Shown here: in pieces, positions 1-8,015 of the stretch | How the letters are laid out: each line of letters starts with the position of its first letter | Position numbering within the stretch: position 1 is the stretch's first letter | Assembly: GCA_002359495.1 (NCBI GenBank) | Contig: DENB01000023.1 | Location: 1 to 40,606 of the forward strand | Reading direction: 5' to 3' | Origin: Enterobacteriaceae bacterium UBA2655 | GTDB lineage: Bacteria; Pseudomonadota; Gammaproteobacteria; Enterobacterales; Enterobacteriaceae | Length of the DNA stretch: 40,606 bases | The notes under the pieces: model-generated | Databases searched by the model: none | Told to the model about the DNA's origin: nothing | Seen by the model: only the letters and a program-made list of their open reading frames with translations | Position numbers and translations under genes: made by a program

Positions 1-1443
1 GACGATATCGGTCGCCAGGCCTACGCCGTGGAACTTACGCCCGTTGTAGTTCACTACGATGTCCACCTGGCCCAGCGCGTTTTCGCCGTGGCCTTTGGCG
101 GTCAGCTTGTAGTCGACCAGCTCGGCATCGAACTGTGTGATGCGGTTGATCGCCTGATAAACCGCGTCGACCGGACCGTTGCCGGTAGCCGCTTCCTCGC
201 CGCAGCCCAGATTGACCGAGGCGGTAGCGGTGATGCCGGAGCCGGACTGCACATTGAATTCGTTCAGCTGGAAATATTCCGGCTCTTCGTTCTGCTTATT
301 AATAAACGCCAGCGCTTCCAGATCGTAATCGAACACCTGGCCTTTTTTGTCGGCCAGCTTCAGGAAGGCGTCGTACAGCGTGTCCAGGTTATAGTCGCTC
401 TCTTTGTAGCCCATCTCTTCCATGCGGTGTTTCACCGCCGCGCGGCCGGAGCGGGAGGTCAGGTTCAGCTGGATTTTGTGCAGGCCGATCGATTCCGGCG
501 TCAGGATTTCGTAGTTTTCGCGGTTCTTCAGCACGCCGTCCTGGTGAATGCCGGAAGAGTGGGCGAAGGCGTTGGAGCCGACCACCGCTTTGTTCGCCGG
601 GATCGGCATGTTGCAGATCTGGCTGACGGTCTGGCTGGTGCGCCAGATCTCCTGATGCTGAATATTGGTGTGAACATTCATCACCTGCTGGCGGGTTTTG
701 ATCGCCATGATGACCTCTTCCAGCGCGCAGTTGCCGGCGCGCTCGCCCAGTCCGTTCAGGGTGCCTTCTACTTGACGCGCGCCCGCCTGTACGGCGGCGA
801 TGGCGTTGCCGGTCGCCATGCCCAAATCGTCATGGGTATGCACGGAGAGGATCGCTTTATCGATGTTCGGCACGCGCTGGATCAGCTGGCTGATGATGGC
901 GGCGTATTCGCCCGGCAAGGTGTAGCCTACGGTATCAGGAATGTTGATAGTGGTGGCGCCGGCGTTGATGGCCGCTTCCACCATACGGCAGAGATCGTCG
1001 ATCGGCGTGCGGCCGCCGTCTTCGCAGGAGAACTCCACGTCATCGGTATAGTTGCGCGCGCGTTTCACCATTCGCACCGCGCGCTCAATCACTTCCGGCA
1101 GCGTGCTGCGCAGCTTGGTGGCGATATGCATCGGCGACGTGGCGATAAAGGTATGAATACGGAAGGCCTCCGCGACGCGCAGCGCTTCATAAGCGGCGTC
1201 GATATCTTTTTCGACGCAGCGCGCCAGACCGCAGACCCGGCTGTTTTTGATAGTGCGGGCGATGGTTTGAACAGACTCGAAATCGCCTGGCGAGGAGACC
1301 GGGAAGCCGACCTCCATCACATCGACGCCCATGCGCTCAAGTGCCAGAGCGATCTGCAGTTTTTCTTTCACACTCAGGCTGGCCTGTAAGGCTTGTTCGC
1401 CATCACGCAGAGTGGTATCGAAAATAATAACTTGCTGGCTCAT
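1..1443 (-). CDS. leuA: 2-isopropylmalate synthase, 3' end cut by window edge
   Basis: LeuA condenses acetyl-CoA with 2-oxoisovalerate to give 2-isopropylmalate, the first committed step of leucine synthesis in the cytoplasm. Reading the minus strand from the ATG at 1443, the protein opens [19 protein letters not shown], the HMGL/IPMS-family metal and substrate motif, and carries the HTHDDLG metal-ligand motif near residue 200 and the GERAGNC segment. The 481 codons present run into the C-terminal leucine-binding regulatory domain ([12 protein letters not shown] and GVGLATDIV are readable); about 40 residues of the usual ~520 lie outside the window. It is preceded by the leader peptide leuL and an attenuator, so it is presumably the first gene of leuABCD. 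The long plus-strand open frame at 28-1389 is its antisense shadow. Confidence 0.97.
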   Translation of the reverse strand, partial: MSQQVIIFDTTLRDGEQALQASLSVKEKLQIALALERMGVDVMEVGFPVSSPGDFESVQTIARTIKNSRVCGLARCVEKDIDAAYEALRVAEAFRIHTFIATSPMHIATKLRSTLPEVIERAVRMVKRARNYTDDVEFSCEDGGRTPIDDLCRMVEAAINAGATTINIPDTVGYTLPGEYAAIISQLIQRVPNIDKAILSVHTHDDLGMATGNAIAAVQAGARQVEGTLNGLGERAGNCALEEVIMAIKTRQQVMNVHTNIQHQEIWRTSQTVSQICNMPIPANKAVVGSNAFAHSSGIHQDGVLKNRENYEILTPESIGLHKIQLNLTSRSGRAAVKHRMEEMGYKESDYNLDTLYDAFLKLADKKGQVFDYDLEALAFINKQNEEPEYFQLNEFNVQSGSGITATASVNLGCGEEAATGNGPVDAVYQAINRITQFDAELVDYKLTAKGHGENALGQVDIVVNYNGRKFHGVGLATDIV

Positions 1444-1486
1444 TCTGTTCATCCTTTTGCGTTATCTTCGCCTGTGCAACGAGCAT

Positions 1487-1515
1487 AAAAAAACCCGCGC
1501 ATGGCGCGGGTTTTT
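1487..1515 (-). terminator. leucine operon attenuator terminator
   Basis: On the minus strand a GC-rich stem, CCCGCGC/GCGCGGG, with a 3-base loop is flanked by A5/T5 and ends in a run of seven T. It lies between the leuL stop codon (about 20 bases upstream) and the leuA start (about 45 bases downstream), the expected place for the leu attenuator. Confidence 0.93.
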
Positions 1516-1534
1516 AACTTTTTGCAGGTTCGAA

Positions 1535-1618
1535 TCAGTGTTTGATTTCGCCCACAAGTCCACCGCGCAACCTAATTGCGTTAAGTAGTAGACCTGATAG
1601 GCGGAAAGCGTGAAACAT
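1535..1618 (-). CDS. leuL: leu operon leader peptide
   Basis: A 27-residue open frame on the minus strand, ATG at 1618 and TGA at 1535, begins MFHAFRLSGLLLNAIRLRGG. It matches the E. coli LeuL pattern: a run of leucines after Gly, then Asn-Ala, then Leu-Arg-Gly. The three tandem leucines are coded CTA CTA CTT, and a further CTA sits just before. CTA is rare in enterobacteria, so translation here should be very sensitive to charged leucine tRNA. Ribosome stalling on these codons would favour the antiterminator over the hairpin at 1487-1515 and let transcription reach leuA. It is too short for ordinary gene calling; the Leu run and its position support it. Confidence 0.93.
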   Translation of the reverse strand: MFHAFRLSGLLLNAIRLRGGLVGEIKH

Positions 1619-1653
1619 GGATTCAAACCTCGTGAAATTTTTTGCTGCCCCTA

Positions 1654-1682
1654 TTGGTACTGGAATCAGAAGGGGATGTCAA
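1654..1682 (-). promoter_or_regulatory. leuLABCD promoter
   Basis: The minus strand has a perfect -35 TTGACA (1682-1677), a 17-base spacer and a weak -10 TACCAA (1659-1654), about 35 bases upstream of leuL. The -35 context TTGACATCC resembles the E. coli leu promoter, which also has a weak -10. Confidence 0.8.
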
Positions 1683-2030
1683 CCATAAGTAAAAGGTTAT
1701 TTAACGCAGCGGCAAAGGAAAATATGCTGCGATTAACGCCTCAGCCAGATTAAAGAAAAACAGTAACGGAAGGGAATAAAATTCAAAGCGAAAACGCATA
1801 AAAGCACTCAAGCGGTTTTTGTTTAATTCTTTGATTTAAGTTTGTTTTTTAAGTGATTTTTGCGCGATGCGCTTCAGCGGGGCGCCAGGCGTGACAGTAG
1901 AATGTCATGCTCGGCGACGATTTTAAGGATAATAACGCCAGAAATGAATTCAGCCGTAATATAGTGGGCTAAGCAAAGAAAAAAATAATTTTAAATATTT
2001 ATTACATCACGCTGAAAATAATTATAACGG

Positions 2031-2045
2031 CAGCATATTCCTCTG
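2031..2045 (+). promoter_or_regulatory. Candidate Lrp box (distal)
   Basis: CAGCATATTCCTCTG fits the Lrp consensus YAGHAWATTWTDCTR at 13 of 15 positions by eye. It lies about 310 bases upstream of ilvI. The E. coli ilvIH control region is the classic multi-site Lrp target, so a site here is expected. Confidence 0.5.
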
Positions 2046-2196
2046 TAGTTATGGCGGTGAATTAGCGTATTCCTCGCAGGGCGATCTTTCATTGCAGAAC
2101 CTTTTCTGCGGCATTTACGGCACGGCGGAAGTTTGGCGTTTGCCTGCCAACTTTTCTGCGGTTATGGTAAACGTCCTACTTTTAAAAGAATTAACT

Positions 2197-2211
2197 CAGC
2201 AGAATTCTCTG
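2197..2211 (+). promoter_or_regulatory. Candidate Lrp box (proximal)
   Basis: CAGCAGAATTCTCTG fits the Lrp consensus at 12 of 15 positions and keeps the CAG-N9-CTG arms. It closely resembles the distal box, with the same CAGCA start and CTCTGTA end, and lies about 140 bases upstream of ilvI. Confidence 0.5.
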
Positions 2212-2353
2212 TACCTGGATGGCGAAAATTAATTTCACCGTCTGTGCATAAACATAAGTTTTTGATCTTAATTGGCGAATCAGAAATGGAACGCTGCGAC
2301 GCGCCGGATGAGCGCGCGTTCATCAGTTCGTTTCTCACGCCTGGAGGCAGAAA

Positions 2354-4078
2354 ATGGAGATGTTATCAGGAGCCGAGATGGTCGTTCGCTCGTTGATCGA
2401 TCAGGGCGTAAAGCAGGTCTTCGGTTATCCGGGCGGCGCGGTGCTCGATATCTATGACGCTCTGCAGACGGTGGGCGGGATTGACCATATTCTGGTGCGC
2501 CATGAGCAGGGCGCGGTACATATGGCTGACGGCTACGCCCGTGCAACGGGCGAGGTCGGCGTGGTGCTGGTGACGTCCGGTCCCGGCGCCACTAACGCCA
2601 TTACCGGCATCGCCACCGCCTATATGGATTCCATTCCGATGGTGGTGCTCTCCGGTCAGGTGCCGTCATCGCTGATCGGCTATGACGCATTCCAGGAGTG
2701 CGACATGGTGGGCATCTCCCGCCCGGTGGTGAAGCACAGCTTTCTGGTGAAGCGTACGGAAGAGATCCCCGGCGTGCTGAAAAAAGCGTTCTGGCTGGCG
2801 GCAAGCGGCCGTCCCGGTCCAGTGGTGATCGATCTGCCGAAAGATATTCTTAATCCGGCGAATAAGCTGCCTTACGCCTGGCCCGACTCCGTCAGCATGC
2901 GCTCTTACAATCCGACAATTCAGGGCCACAAAGGACAGATCAAGCGCGCACTGCAGACGCTACTGGCGGCTCACAGGCCGGTGATGTATGTCGGCGGCGG
3001 CGCTATTACTTCGGCATGCGAAGCTGAACTGCTTCAGCTGGCGGAAAAGTTGAATATTCCGGTGACCTCCTCACTGATGGGGCTGGGCGCGTTTCCCGGC
3101 ACGCACCGTCAGAGCGTCGGCATGCTCGGCATGCACGGCACCTATGAAGCCAACATGACGATGCATCATTCCGATCTGATTTTCGGCATCGGCGTGCGTT
3201 TCGACGACCGTACCACCAACAATCTGGCGAAATACTGTCCGAACGCCACCGTGATGCATATCGATATCGATCCCACCTCCATCTCTAAAACCGTGGCGGC
3301 GGATATTCCGATCGTTGGGGATGCGAAGCAGGTCTTGCAGCAGATGCTGGAGCTGCTGGGCCAGAGCGAGGCGAAACAGCCGTTCGACAGCCTGCGCGAC
3401 TGGTGGCAGTCGATCGAAACCTGGCGCGGCCGCAAATGCCTGGAGTTCGATCGCAGCAGCAGTAAGATCAAGCCGCAGGCGGTGATCGAAACTATCTGGC
3501 GCTTAACCAAAGGTGACGCGTACGTGACTTCCGACGTCGGCCAGCATCAGATGTTCGCCGCGCTCTACTATCCGTTCGACAAGCCGCGCCGCTGGATCAA
3601 CTCAGGCGGTCTCGGCACCATGGGCTTCGGCCTGCCCGCCGCGCTGGGCGTGAAAATGGCGCTGCCGGAAGAGACGGTGATTTGCGTGACCGGCGACGGC
3701 AGCATTCAGATGAATATTCAGGAGCTTTCGACGGCGCTGCAGTACGATCTGCCGGTGCTGGTATTGAACCTAAACAACCGCTTCCTCGGCATGGTGAAAC
3801 AGTGGCAGGACATGATCTACTCCGGTCGCCATTCACAATCTTATATGGAGTCGCTGCCCGATTTCGTACGCCTGGCGGAAGCTTACGGGCATGTGGGCAT
3901 CGGCATTCAGCATCCCGAAGAGCTGGAGGATAAGCTGAGCCTGGCGCTGGAGGAGCTGGCGAAAGGGCGGCTGGTATTCGTGGACGTCACCGTCGACGGC
4001 AGTGAGCACGTCTATCCGATGCAGATCCGCGGTGGCAGTATGGACGAAATGTGGCTGAGCAAAACGGAGAGGACTTAA
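2354..4078 (+). CDS. ilvI: Acetolactate synthase III, large (catalytic) subunit
   Basis: IlvI condenses two pyruvates, or pyruvate and 2-oxobutyrate, in the first common step of valine, leucine and isoleucine synthesis, using thiamine diphosphate, Mg2+ and FAD. The 574 residues equal the E. coli length, and the start [14 protein letters not shown] is the same. The catalytic Glu of [12 protein letters not shown] is near residue 51, a central FAD domain follows, and the C-terminal ThDP motif runs from GDGSIQMN to NLNN. GGAGG lies just upstream of the ATG. It is followed two bases later by ilvH, the regulatory subunit. Lrp-like boxes upstream suggest activation by Lrp with leucine antagonism, as in E. 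coli. Confidence 0.97.
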   Translation: MEMLSGAEMVVRSLIDQGVKQVFGYPGGAVLDIYDALQTVGGIDHILVRHEQGAVHMADGYARATGEVGVVLVTSGPGATNAITGIATAYMDSIPMVVLSGQVPSSLIGYDAFQECDMVGISRPVVKHSFLVKRTEEIPGVLKKAFWLAASGRPGPVVIDLPKDILNPANKLPYAWPDSVSMRSYNPTIQGHKGQIKRALQTLLAAHRPVMYVGGGAITSACEAELLQLAEKLNIPVTSSLMGLGAFPGTHRQSVGMLGMHGTYEANMTMHHSDLIFGIGVRFDDRTTNNLAKYCPNATVMHIDIDPTSISKTVAADIPIVGDAKQVLQQMLELLGQSEAKQPFDSLRDWWQSIETWRGRKCLEFDRSSSKIKPQAVIETIWRLTKGDAYVTSDVGQHQMFAALYYPFDKPRRWINSGGLGTMGFGLPAALGVKMALPEETVICVTGDGSIQMNIQELSTALQYDLPVLVLNLNNRFLGMVKQWQDMIYSGRHSQSYMESLPDFVRLAEAYGHVGIGIQHPEELEDKLSLALEELAKGRLVFVDVTVDGSEHVYPMQIRGGSMDEMWLSKTERT

Positions 4079-4080
4079 TT

Positions 4081-4572
4081 ATGCGTCGTATCTTATCGGT
4101 TCTGCTGGAAAACGAATCCGGCGCATTATCTCGCGTGGTTGGGCTGTTTTCCCAGCGCGGCTATAACATTGAAAGCCTCACCGTCGCGCCTACGGACGAT
4201 CCCACACTGTCGCGCATGACGATCCAGACCGTGGGCGACGAAAAAGTGCTGGAGCAAATTGAAAAGCAGCTGCACAAGCTGGTCGACGTATTGCGCGTCA
4301 GCGAGCTGGGACAGGGCGCTTACGTTGAGCGCGAAATCATGCTGGTGAAAATTCAGGCTAGCGGTTACGGCCGCGAAGAAGTCAAACGCAGCGCGGAGAT
4401 TTTCCGCGGCCAAATCGTCGACGTGACCCCTTCGCTGTACACGGTTCAGCTTGCCGGCACCAGCGATAAGCTTGATGCCTTTTTAAATACGGTGCGCGAC
4501 GTAGCGGAAATCATCGAAGTTGCTCGCTCCGGCGTAGTCGGCGTCTCGCGCGGCGATCGTATTATGCGTTGA
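4081..4572 (+). CDS. ilvH: Acetolactate synthase III, small (regulatory) subunit
   Basis: IlvH binds IlvI, raises its activity and confers valine feedback inhibition. From the ATG at 4081 the protein has 163 residues, as in E. coli, and begins [20 protein letters not shown]. An ACT domain fills about residues 3-78, with the Gly-Ala loop (NESGALSRV) that binds valine. A C-terminal domain with [18 protein letters not shown] follows. The frame is open from 4051, but the start at 4081 is preceded by GGAGAGGAC and sits 2 bases after the ilvI stop, so it is preferred. The pair forms an operon ended by the hairpin at 4604. Confidence 0.97.
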   Translation: MRRILSVLLENESGALSRVVGLFSQRGYNIESLTVAPTDDPTLSRMTIQTVGDEKVLEQIEKQLHKLVDVLRVSELGQGAYVEREIMLVKIQASGYGREEVKRSAEIFRGQIVDVTPSLYTVQLAGTSDKLDAFLNTVRDVAEIIEVARSGVVGVSRGDRIMR

Positions 4573-4603
4573 TTTTTCCGCGCAATATCAGGCGAAGCTC
4601 TCT

Positions 4604-4630
4604 AACCCGGCGTAATGTCGGGTTTTTTTA
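4604..4630 (+). terminator. ilvIH terminator
   Basis: AACCCGGC and GTCGGGTT form an 8-bp stem (one G-U pair) with a 5-base loop, followed directly by seven T. It lies about 30 bases after the ilvH stop. Confidence 0.88.
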
Positions 4631-4769
4631 TTTTATGCGGCAGCGCCTCTTCAGTAACGAAAGCGGTTGCCCCGCACACTTTTCTGCTGTTAGATGTAAC
4701 AAACGTCTAATCCATAGCTAAACTGCGGATATTTTCGTCAGCAAAGCGTTGTTGAGGTGTGGGGTTCTT

Positions 4770-5780
4770 GTGAAACTGGATGAAATTGCGCGCCTGGCGG
4801 GCGTGTCGCGCACCACGGCCAGCTATGTTATCAATGGCAAAGCCAGGCAGTATCGTGTCAGCGACAAAACCGTCGAGAAAGTGATGTCGGTGGTGCGTGA
4901 ACATAATTACCATCCCAACGCGGTGGCGGCCGGGTTACGGGCGGGACGCACGCGCTCTATCGGCTTGGTGATCCCTGATCTGGAAAACACCAGCTATACG
5001 CGTATCGCCAACTATCTGGAGCGGCAGGCGCGTCAGCGCGGCTATCAGCTGCTTATCGCCTGTTCGGAAGATCAGCCTGATAACGAGATGCGCTGCATCG
5101 AACATCTGCTGCAGCGTCAGGTGGATGCGATTATCGTCTCCACCTCGCTGCCGCCGGAACATCCCTTCTATCAGCGCTGGATCAACGATCCTCTGCCCAT
5201 TATCGCGCTGGATCGCGCGCTGGATCGAGAGCATTTTACCAGCGTGGTCGGCGCCGATCAGGACGATGCCTGTGCGCTGGCGGCCGAATTGCGTCAGCTG
5301 CCGGTCAAAAACGTGCTGTTCCTCGGCGCGTTGCCCGAGCTGTCGGTAAGCTTTCTGCGCGAAGCGGGTTTTCGCGACGCCTGGAAAGGGGACGAACGCC
5401 CCATCGATTATATTTATTGCAACAGTTTTGAACGCAGCGCGGCGGCCGCGCTGTTTGAAAGCTACCTTGACGCGCATCCCATGCCGGAGGCGCTTTTCAC
5501 GACTTCGTTCGGCCTGTTGCAGGGGGTCATGGACGTGACGCTGAAGCGTACCGGACGGCTGCCCGCCGATCTGGCTATCGCGACCTTTGGCGACCATGAA
5601 TTACTGGATTTTCTCGAGTGTCCGGTGCTGGCGGTCGGGCAGCGTCATCGCGATGTGGCGGAACGCGTGCTGGAGCTGGTACTGGCGAGCCTGGATGAAC
5701 CGAGAAAGCCAAAACCCGGCTTAACGCGCATCCGCCGTAATTTATTTCGGCGGGGACAATTAAGCAGGAAAGTAAAATGA
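4770..5780 (+). CDS. cra: Catabolite repressor/activator, LacI family
   Basis: Cra (FruR) is the LacI/GalR-family regulator that senses fructose 1-phosphate (and possibly fructose 1,6-bisphosphate), repressing glycolytic genes and activating gluconeogenic ones. The N-terminal helix-turn-helix is [20 protein letters not shown], followed by the hinge helix region [10 protein letters not shown] and a periplasmic-binding-protein-like sensor domain from about residue 60. The GTG at 4770 is chosen because it gives the family N-terminus and has GAGGTGTGGGG upstream; a TTG at 4749 would add seven residues unlike any relative I recall. The length of 336 residues compares with 334 in E. coli. It stands alone between two terminators. 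Confidence 0.96.
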   Translation: MKLDEIARLAGVSRTTASYVINGKARQYRVSDKTVEKVMSVVREHNYHPNAVAAGLRAGRTRSIGLVIPDLENTSYTRIANYLERQARQRGYQLLIACSEDQPDNEMRCIEHLLQRQVDAIIVSTSLPPEHPFYQRWINDPLPIIALDRALDREHFTSVVGADQDDACALAAELRQLPVKNVLFLGALPELSVSFLREAGFRDAWKGDERPIDYIYCNSFERSAAAALFESYLDAHPMPEALFTTSFGLLQGVMDVTLKRTGRLPADLAIATFGDHELLDFLECPVLAVGQRHRDVAERVLELVLASLDEPRKPKPGLTRIRRNLFRRGQLSRKVK

Positions 5781-5784
5781 GTCA

Positions 5785-5815
5785 GCGGGCAGAAAATTGC
5801 TGCCCGCCTGGTTTG
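5785..5815 (+). terminator. cra terminator-like hairpin
   Basis: A perfect 8-bp stem GCGGGCAG/CTGCCCGC with a 7-base loop begins 5 bases after the cra stop. The T-tract after it is short and interrupted (CTGGTTTGTT), so termination may be partial. Confidence 0.7.
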
Positions 5816-6188
5816 TTATCGTCAAAAATCTATTTTCAAGCGCATTTTTAGCGTAAAAAAGCGTAAATTCCCGCCACGCTTGCTAACATTTTAGAATTAT
5901 TAATTTTTCCACAGTGTTTAAATCTGCATCAACGCAAAATGTCAGACGCCATCGCAACTTCTCCACGCGTCTTTCGGAAATCCCCTAAAATGCAGCCTTT
6001 GTCGCAGATTCGCGTCTGAATATAATTTTACGCAAAATTGTGTTATTTTTAGCCAATATATTCGCGTCAAAAATTTTTATTCCACTATTCATCAAGTTAA
6101 TATTTACTTTTTACAGCGTTTCTAATTAATTCCCTCCATTTTTAATTTCCGTCAGCAGTAAATAGTGATATTCAAACCCCGCTCCGGC
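5816..6188. other. AT-rich non-coding spacer upstream of the dcw cluster
   Basis: There is no supportable gene on either strand in these 373 bases. Much of it is AT-rich (about 5875-5935 and 6015-6150), in contrast to the GC-rich genes around it. It immediately precedes the mra promoter. Nothing beyond short T- and A-tracts was recognised. Confidence 0.6.
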
Positions 6189-6218
6189 TTGACAAGGATT
6201 TCGTCGGCTCCGTAAACT
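6189..6218 (+). promoter_or_regulatory. mra promoter (Pmra)
   Basis: TTGACA (6189-6194), an 18-base spacer and TAAACT (6213-6218) match the remembered elements of the E. coli dcw promoter Pmra. It lies about 60 bases upstream of mraZ and just upstream of the MraZ repeats. It probably drives most of the cluster. Confidence 0.88.
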
Positions 6219-6224
6219 CGTTTC

Positions 6225-6259
6225 GTGGTAAAAAGTGGGATAAAGTGGTGAAAACAGGT
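6225..6259 (+). promoter_or_regulatory. MraZ operator repeats
   Basis: Four direct repeats at an exact 10-base period, GTGGT (6225), GTGGG (6235), GTGGT (6245) and CAGGT (6255), are separated by A-rich 5-base spacers. MraZ is known to bind TGGG-N5 direct repeats in this position and repress its own promoter. The fourth repeat is degenerate. Confidence 0.85.
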
Positions 6260-6279
6260 GACTGAGGGGAAAGGCTGGC

Positions 6280-6738
6280 ATGTTCCGTGGAGCAACGTTA
6301 GTCAACCTCGACAGCAAAGGACGTCTGGCCGTACCAACGCGCTATCGTGAAACGCTGCTCGGGGAGTCGCAAGGACAAATGGTTTGTACCATTGACCTTC
6401 ATCAGCCCTGCCTGCTGCTCTATACCTTGCCCCAATGGGAAATTATCGAAAAAAAGCTGTCTCGCTTATCCAGCATGAATCCTCTTGAGCGCCGCGTACA
6501 GCGCTTATTATTGGGCCATGCCAGTGAGTGTCAGATGGACAACGCAGGCCGTCTGCTGCTGGCGAGTACGCTTCGTCAACACGCGCGCCTGACAAAAGAA
6601 GTGATGCTGGTCGGCCAGTTCAATAAGTTTGAACTGTGGGATGAACAGACCTGGTATCAACAAGTCAGGGAAGATATTGACGCAGAACAGTCGGCTCAGG
6701 AACCTTTATCTGAGCGGTTGCAGGACTTGTCGTTATAG
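6280..6738 (+). CDS. mraZ: Transcriptional regulator MraZ
   Basis: MraZ is an AbrB/SpoVT-fold DNA-binding protein that forms a ring-shaped oligomer and represses the dcw cluster. The 152 residues (E. coli length) contain the two family half-motifs: [14 protein letters not shown] near residue 11 and [15 protein letters not shown] near residue 86, each with the Asp-X3-Arg signature. It is the first gene of the cluster and its operator repeats lie just upstream. The start follows GAGGGGAAAGG closely. The stop is two bases from rsmH, so the two are translated as a pair; RsmH is reported in E. coli to be counterbalanced by MraZ dosage. Confidence 0.97.
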   Translation: MFRGATLVNLDSKGRLAVPTRYRETLLGESQGQMVCTIDLHQPCLLLYTLPQWEIIEKKLSRLSSMNPLERRVQRLLLGHASECQMDNAGRLLLASTLRQHARLTKEVMLVGQFNKFELWDEQTWYQQVREDIDAEQSAQEPLSERLQDLSL

Positions 6739-6740
6739 CT

Positions 6741-7682
6741 ATGCAGGAAAATTTTAAACATACCACTGTGCTGTTGGATGAGGCCGTCAACGGCCTGAAC
6801 ATCAGGGACGACGGCATTTATATCGATGGCACTTTTGGTCGCGGCGGACACTCGCGTTTGATCCTCTCGCAGCTGGGCGAGAAGGGCAAGCTAATCGCCA
6901 TCGATCGCGACCCGCAAGCTATTGCCGCAGCCGCTGAGATAAAGGATCCCCGTTTCTCTATTATTCACGGCCCTTTCTCCGAACTGGCCGGATATATGGC
7001 AGAGCGCGGACTTAGCGGCAAGATCGACGGCGTTCTGTTGGATTTAGGCGTCTCTTCGCCGCAGCTGGATGATGCGGAGCGCGGCTTTTCCTTTATGCGC
7101 GACGGCCCGCTGGATATGCGTATGGATCCGACGCGCGGCCACTCTGCGGCGGAATGGCTGATACAGGCGGAAGAGAGCGATATCGCCTTTGTGCTGAAAA
7201 CTTACGGCGAAGAACGCTTCGCGAAGCGTATCGCGCGCGCCATCGTCGAACGCAACCGGCTGGAGCCGATGACGCGCACCAAAGAGCTGGCCGAGGTTAT
7301 CGCGGCGGCTACGCCGGTGAAGGATAAGTTCAAGCATCCTGCGACGCGCAGCTTCCAGGCTATCCGCATCTGGATCAACAGCGAACTGGAAGAGATTGAA
7401 ACCGCATTGAAGGGCGCGCTGGAAGTCCTGGCGCCGCAGGGGCGTTTGTCGGTGATCAGCTTCCACTCGCTGGAAGATCGTCTGGTAAAACGGTTTATGC
7501 GCGATCAAAGCCGCGGCCCGCAAGTTCCGGCCGGGCTACCGATGACCGAAGCGCAGCTGAGCGCGCTCGGCGGACGCGAGCTTAAGCTGCTGGGCAAAAT
7601 GACGCCGGGCGAAGCGGAAGTGGCGGAAAATCCGCGCGCGCGCAGTTCAGTATTACGCATCGCTGAAAGGAACGCGTCATGA
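6741..7682 (+). CDS. rsmH: 16S rRNA m4C1402 methyltransferase
   Basis: RsmH (MraW) transfers a methyl group from S-adenosylmethionine to N4 of C1402 in 16S rRNA, tuning the decoding centre. Its 313 residues equal the E. coli length. The N-terminus [19 protein letters not shown] is typical, GTFGRGGHS near residue 30 is the SAM-binding loop, [18 protein letters not shown] near residue 100 is the family signature, and ISFHSLEDR lies near the C-terminus. It ends in a TGA that overlaps the ftsL ATG by 4 bases, which suggests translational coupling. Confidence 0.97.
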   Translation: MQENFKHTTVLLDEAVNGLNIRDDGIYIDGTFGRGGHSRLILSQLGEKGKLIAIDRDPQAIAAAAEIKDPRFSIIHGPFSELAGYMAERGLSGKIDGVLLDLGVSSPQLDDAERGFSFMRDGPLDMRMDPTRGHSAAEWLIQAEESDIAFVLKTYGEERFAKRIARAIVERNRLEPMTRTKELAEVIAAATPVKDKFKHPATRSFQAIRIWINSELEEIETALKGALEVLAPQGRLSVISFHSLEDRLVKRFMRDQSRGPQVPAGLPMTEAQLSALGGRELKLLGKMTPGEAEVAENPRARSSVLRIAERNAS

Positions 7683-7999
7683 TCGGCAACGAGCGCCACA
7701 GTTTGCCCGCGGTTATCGCCTCCGATCTGCTGCGCTTCGGCAAAATCCCCTTGCTGTTGATTATTGCGGTACTGGTTTCTTCGGTGCTGGTGGTGACTAC
7801 CACCCATAAAACGCGTCTGCTCACCGCGCAGCGCGAGCAGCTGGTGCTGGAGCGCGACGCGCTCGACATTGAATGGCGCAACCTGATTCTGGAAGAGAAC
7901 GCGCTGGGCGATCACAGCCGCGTGGAACGCACAGCGACGGAAAAATTGCATATGCAGCATGTGGATCCTTCACAGGAAAATATTGTGGTACAGCAATAA
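7679..7999 (+). CDS. ftsL: Cell division protein FtsL
   Basis: FtsL is a small bitopic membrane protein that joins FtsB and FtsQ and helps activate FtsWI at the septum. The 106 residues have a short cytoplasmic N-terminus, one membrane segment (about residues 22-42, [17 protein letters not shown]) and a periplasmic coiled coil with the near-invariant [19 protein letters not shown]. The ATG overlaps the rsmH stop (ATGA). The protein lacks about 15 residues at the N-terminus compared with the 121-residue E. coli form; no upstream start in this frame gives a matching extension. The end [12 protein letters not shown] is typical. Confidence 0.95.
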   Translation: MIGNERHSLPAVIASDLLRFGKIPLLLIIAVLVSSVLVVTTTHKTRLLTAQREQLVLERDALDIEWRNLILEENALGDHSRVERTATEKLHMQHVDPSQENIVVQQ

Positions 8000-8015
8000 G
8001 GAATCCCTGACGTAA

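Larger units (their letters stand above)
1683..2353. other. AT-rich spacer between leu promoter and ilvI; no leuO
   Basis: This 671-base stretch separates the divergent leu and ilvIH units. E. coli and Salmonella have the LysR-type regulator gene leuO here; I find no open frame with LeuO features on either strand, nor a recognisable remnant. The DNA is notably AT-rich (for example 1970-2035) and contains two Lrp-like boxes, an 11-base direct repeat CTTTTCTGCGG at 2101 and 2151, and a small palindrome GCAGAA/TTCTGC at 2094-2109. The short open frame starting at 2133 runs into ilvI in another frame and looks spurious. Confidence 0.75.

Noticed and set aside
28..1389. 453-codon open frame on the plus strand
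   Set aside because: It is the antisense shadow of leuA, whose protein is unmistakable on the minus strand.
2133..2396. Small open frame before and into ilvI
   Set aside because: It overlaps the ilvI start in another frame, lies in AT-rich regulatory DNA and resembles no protein I know; not a leuO remnant.
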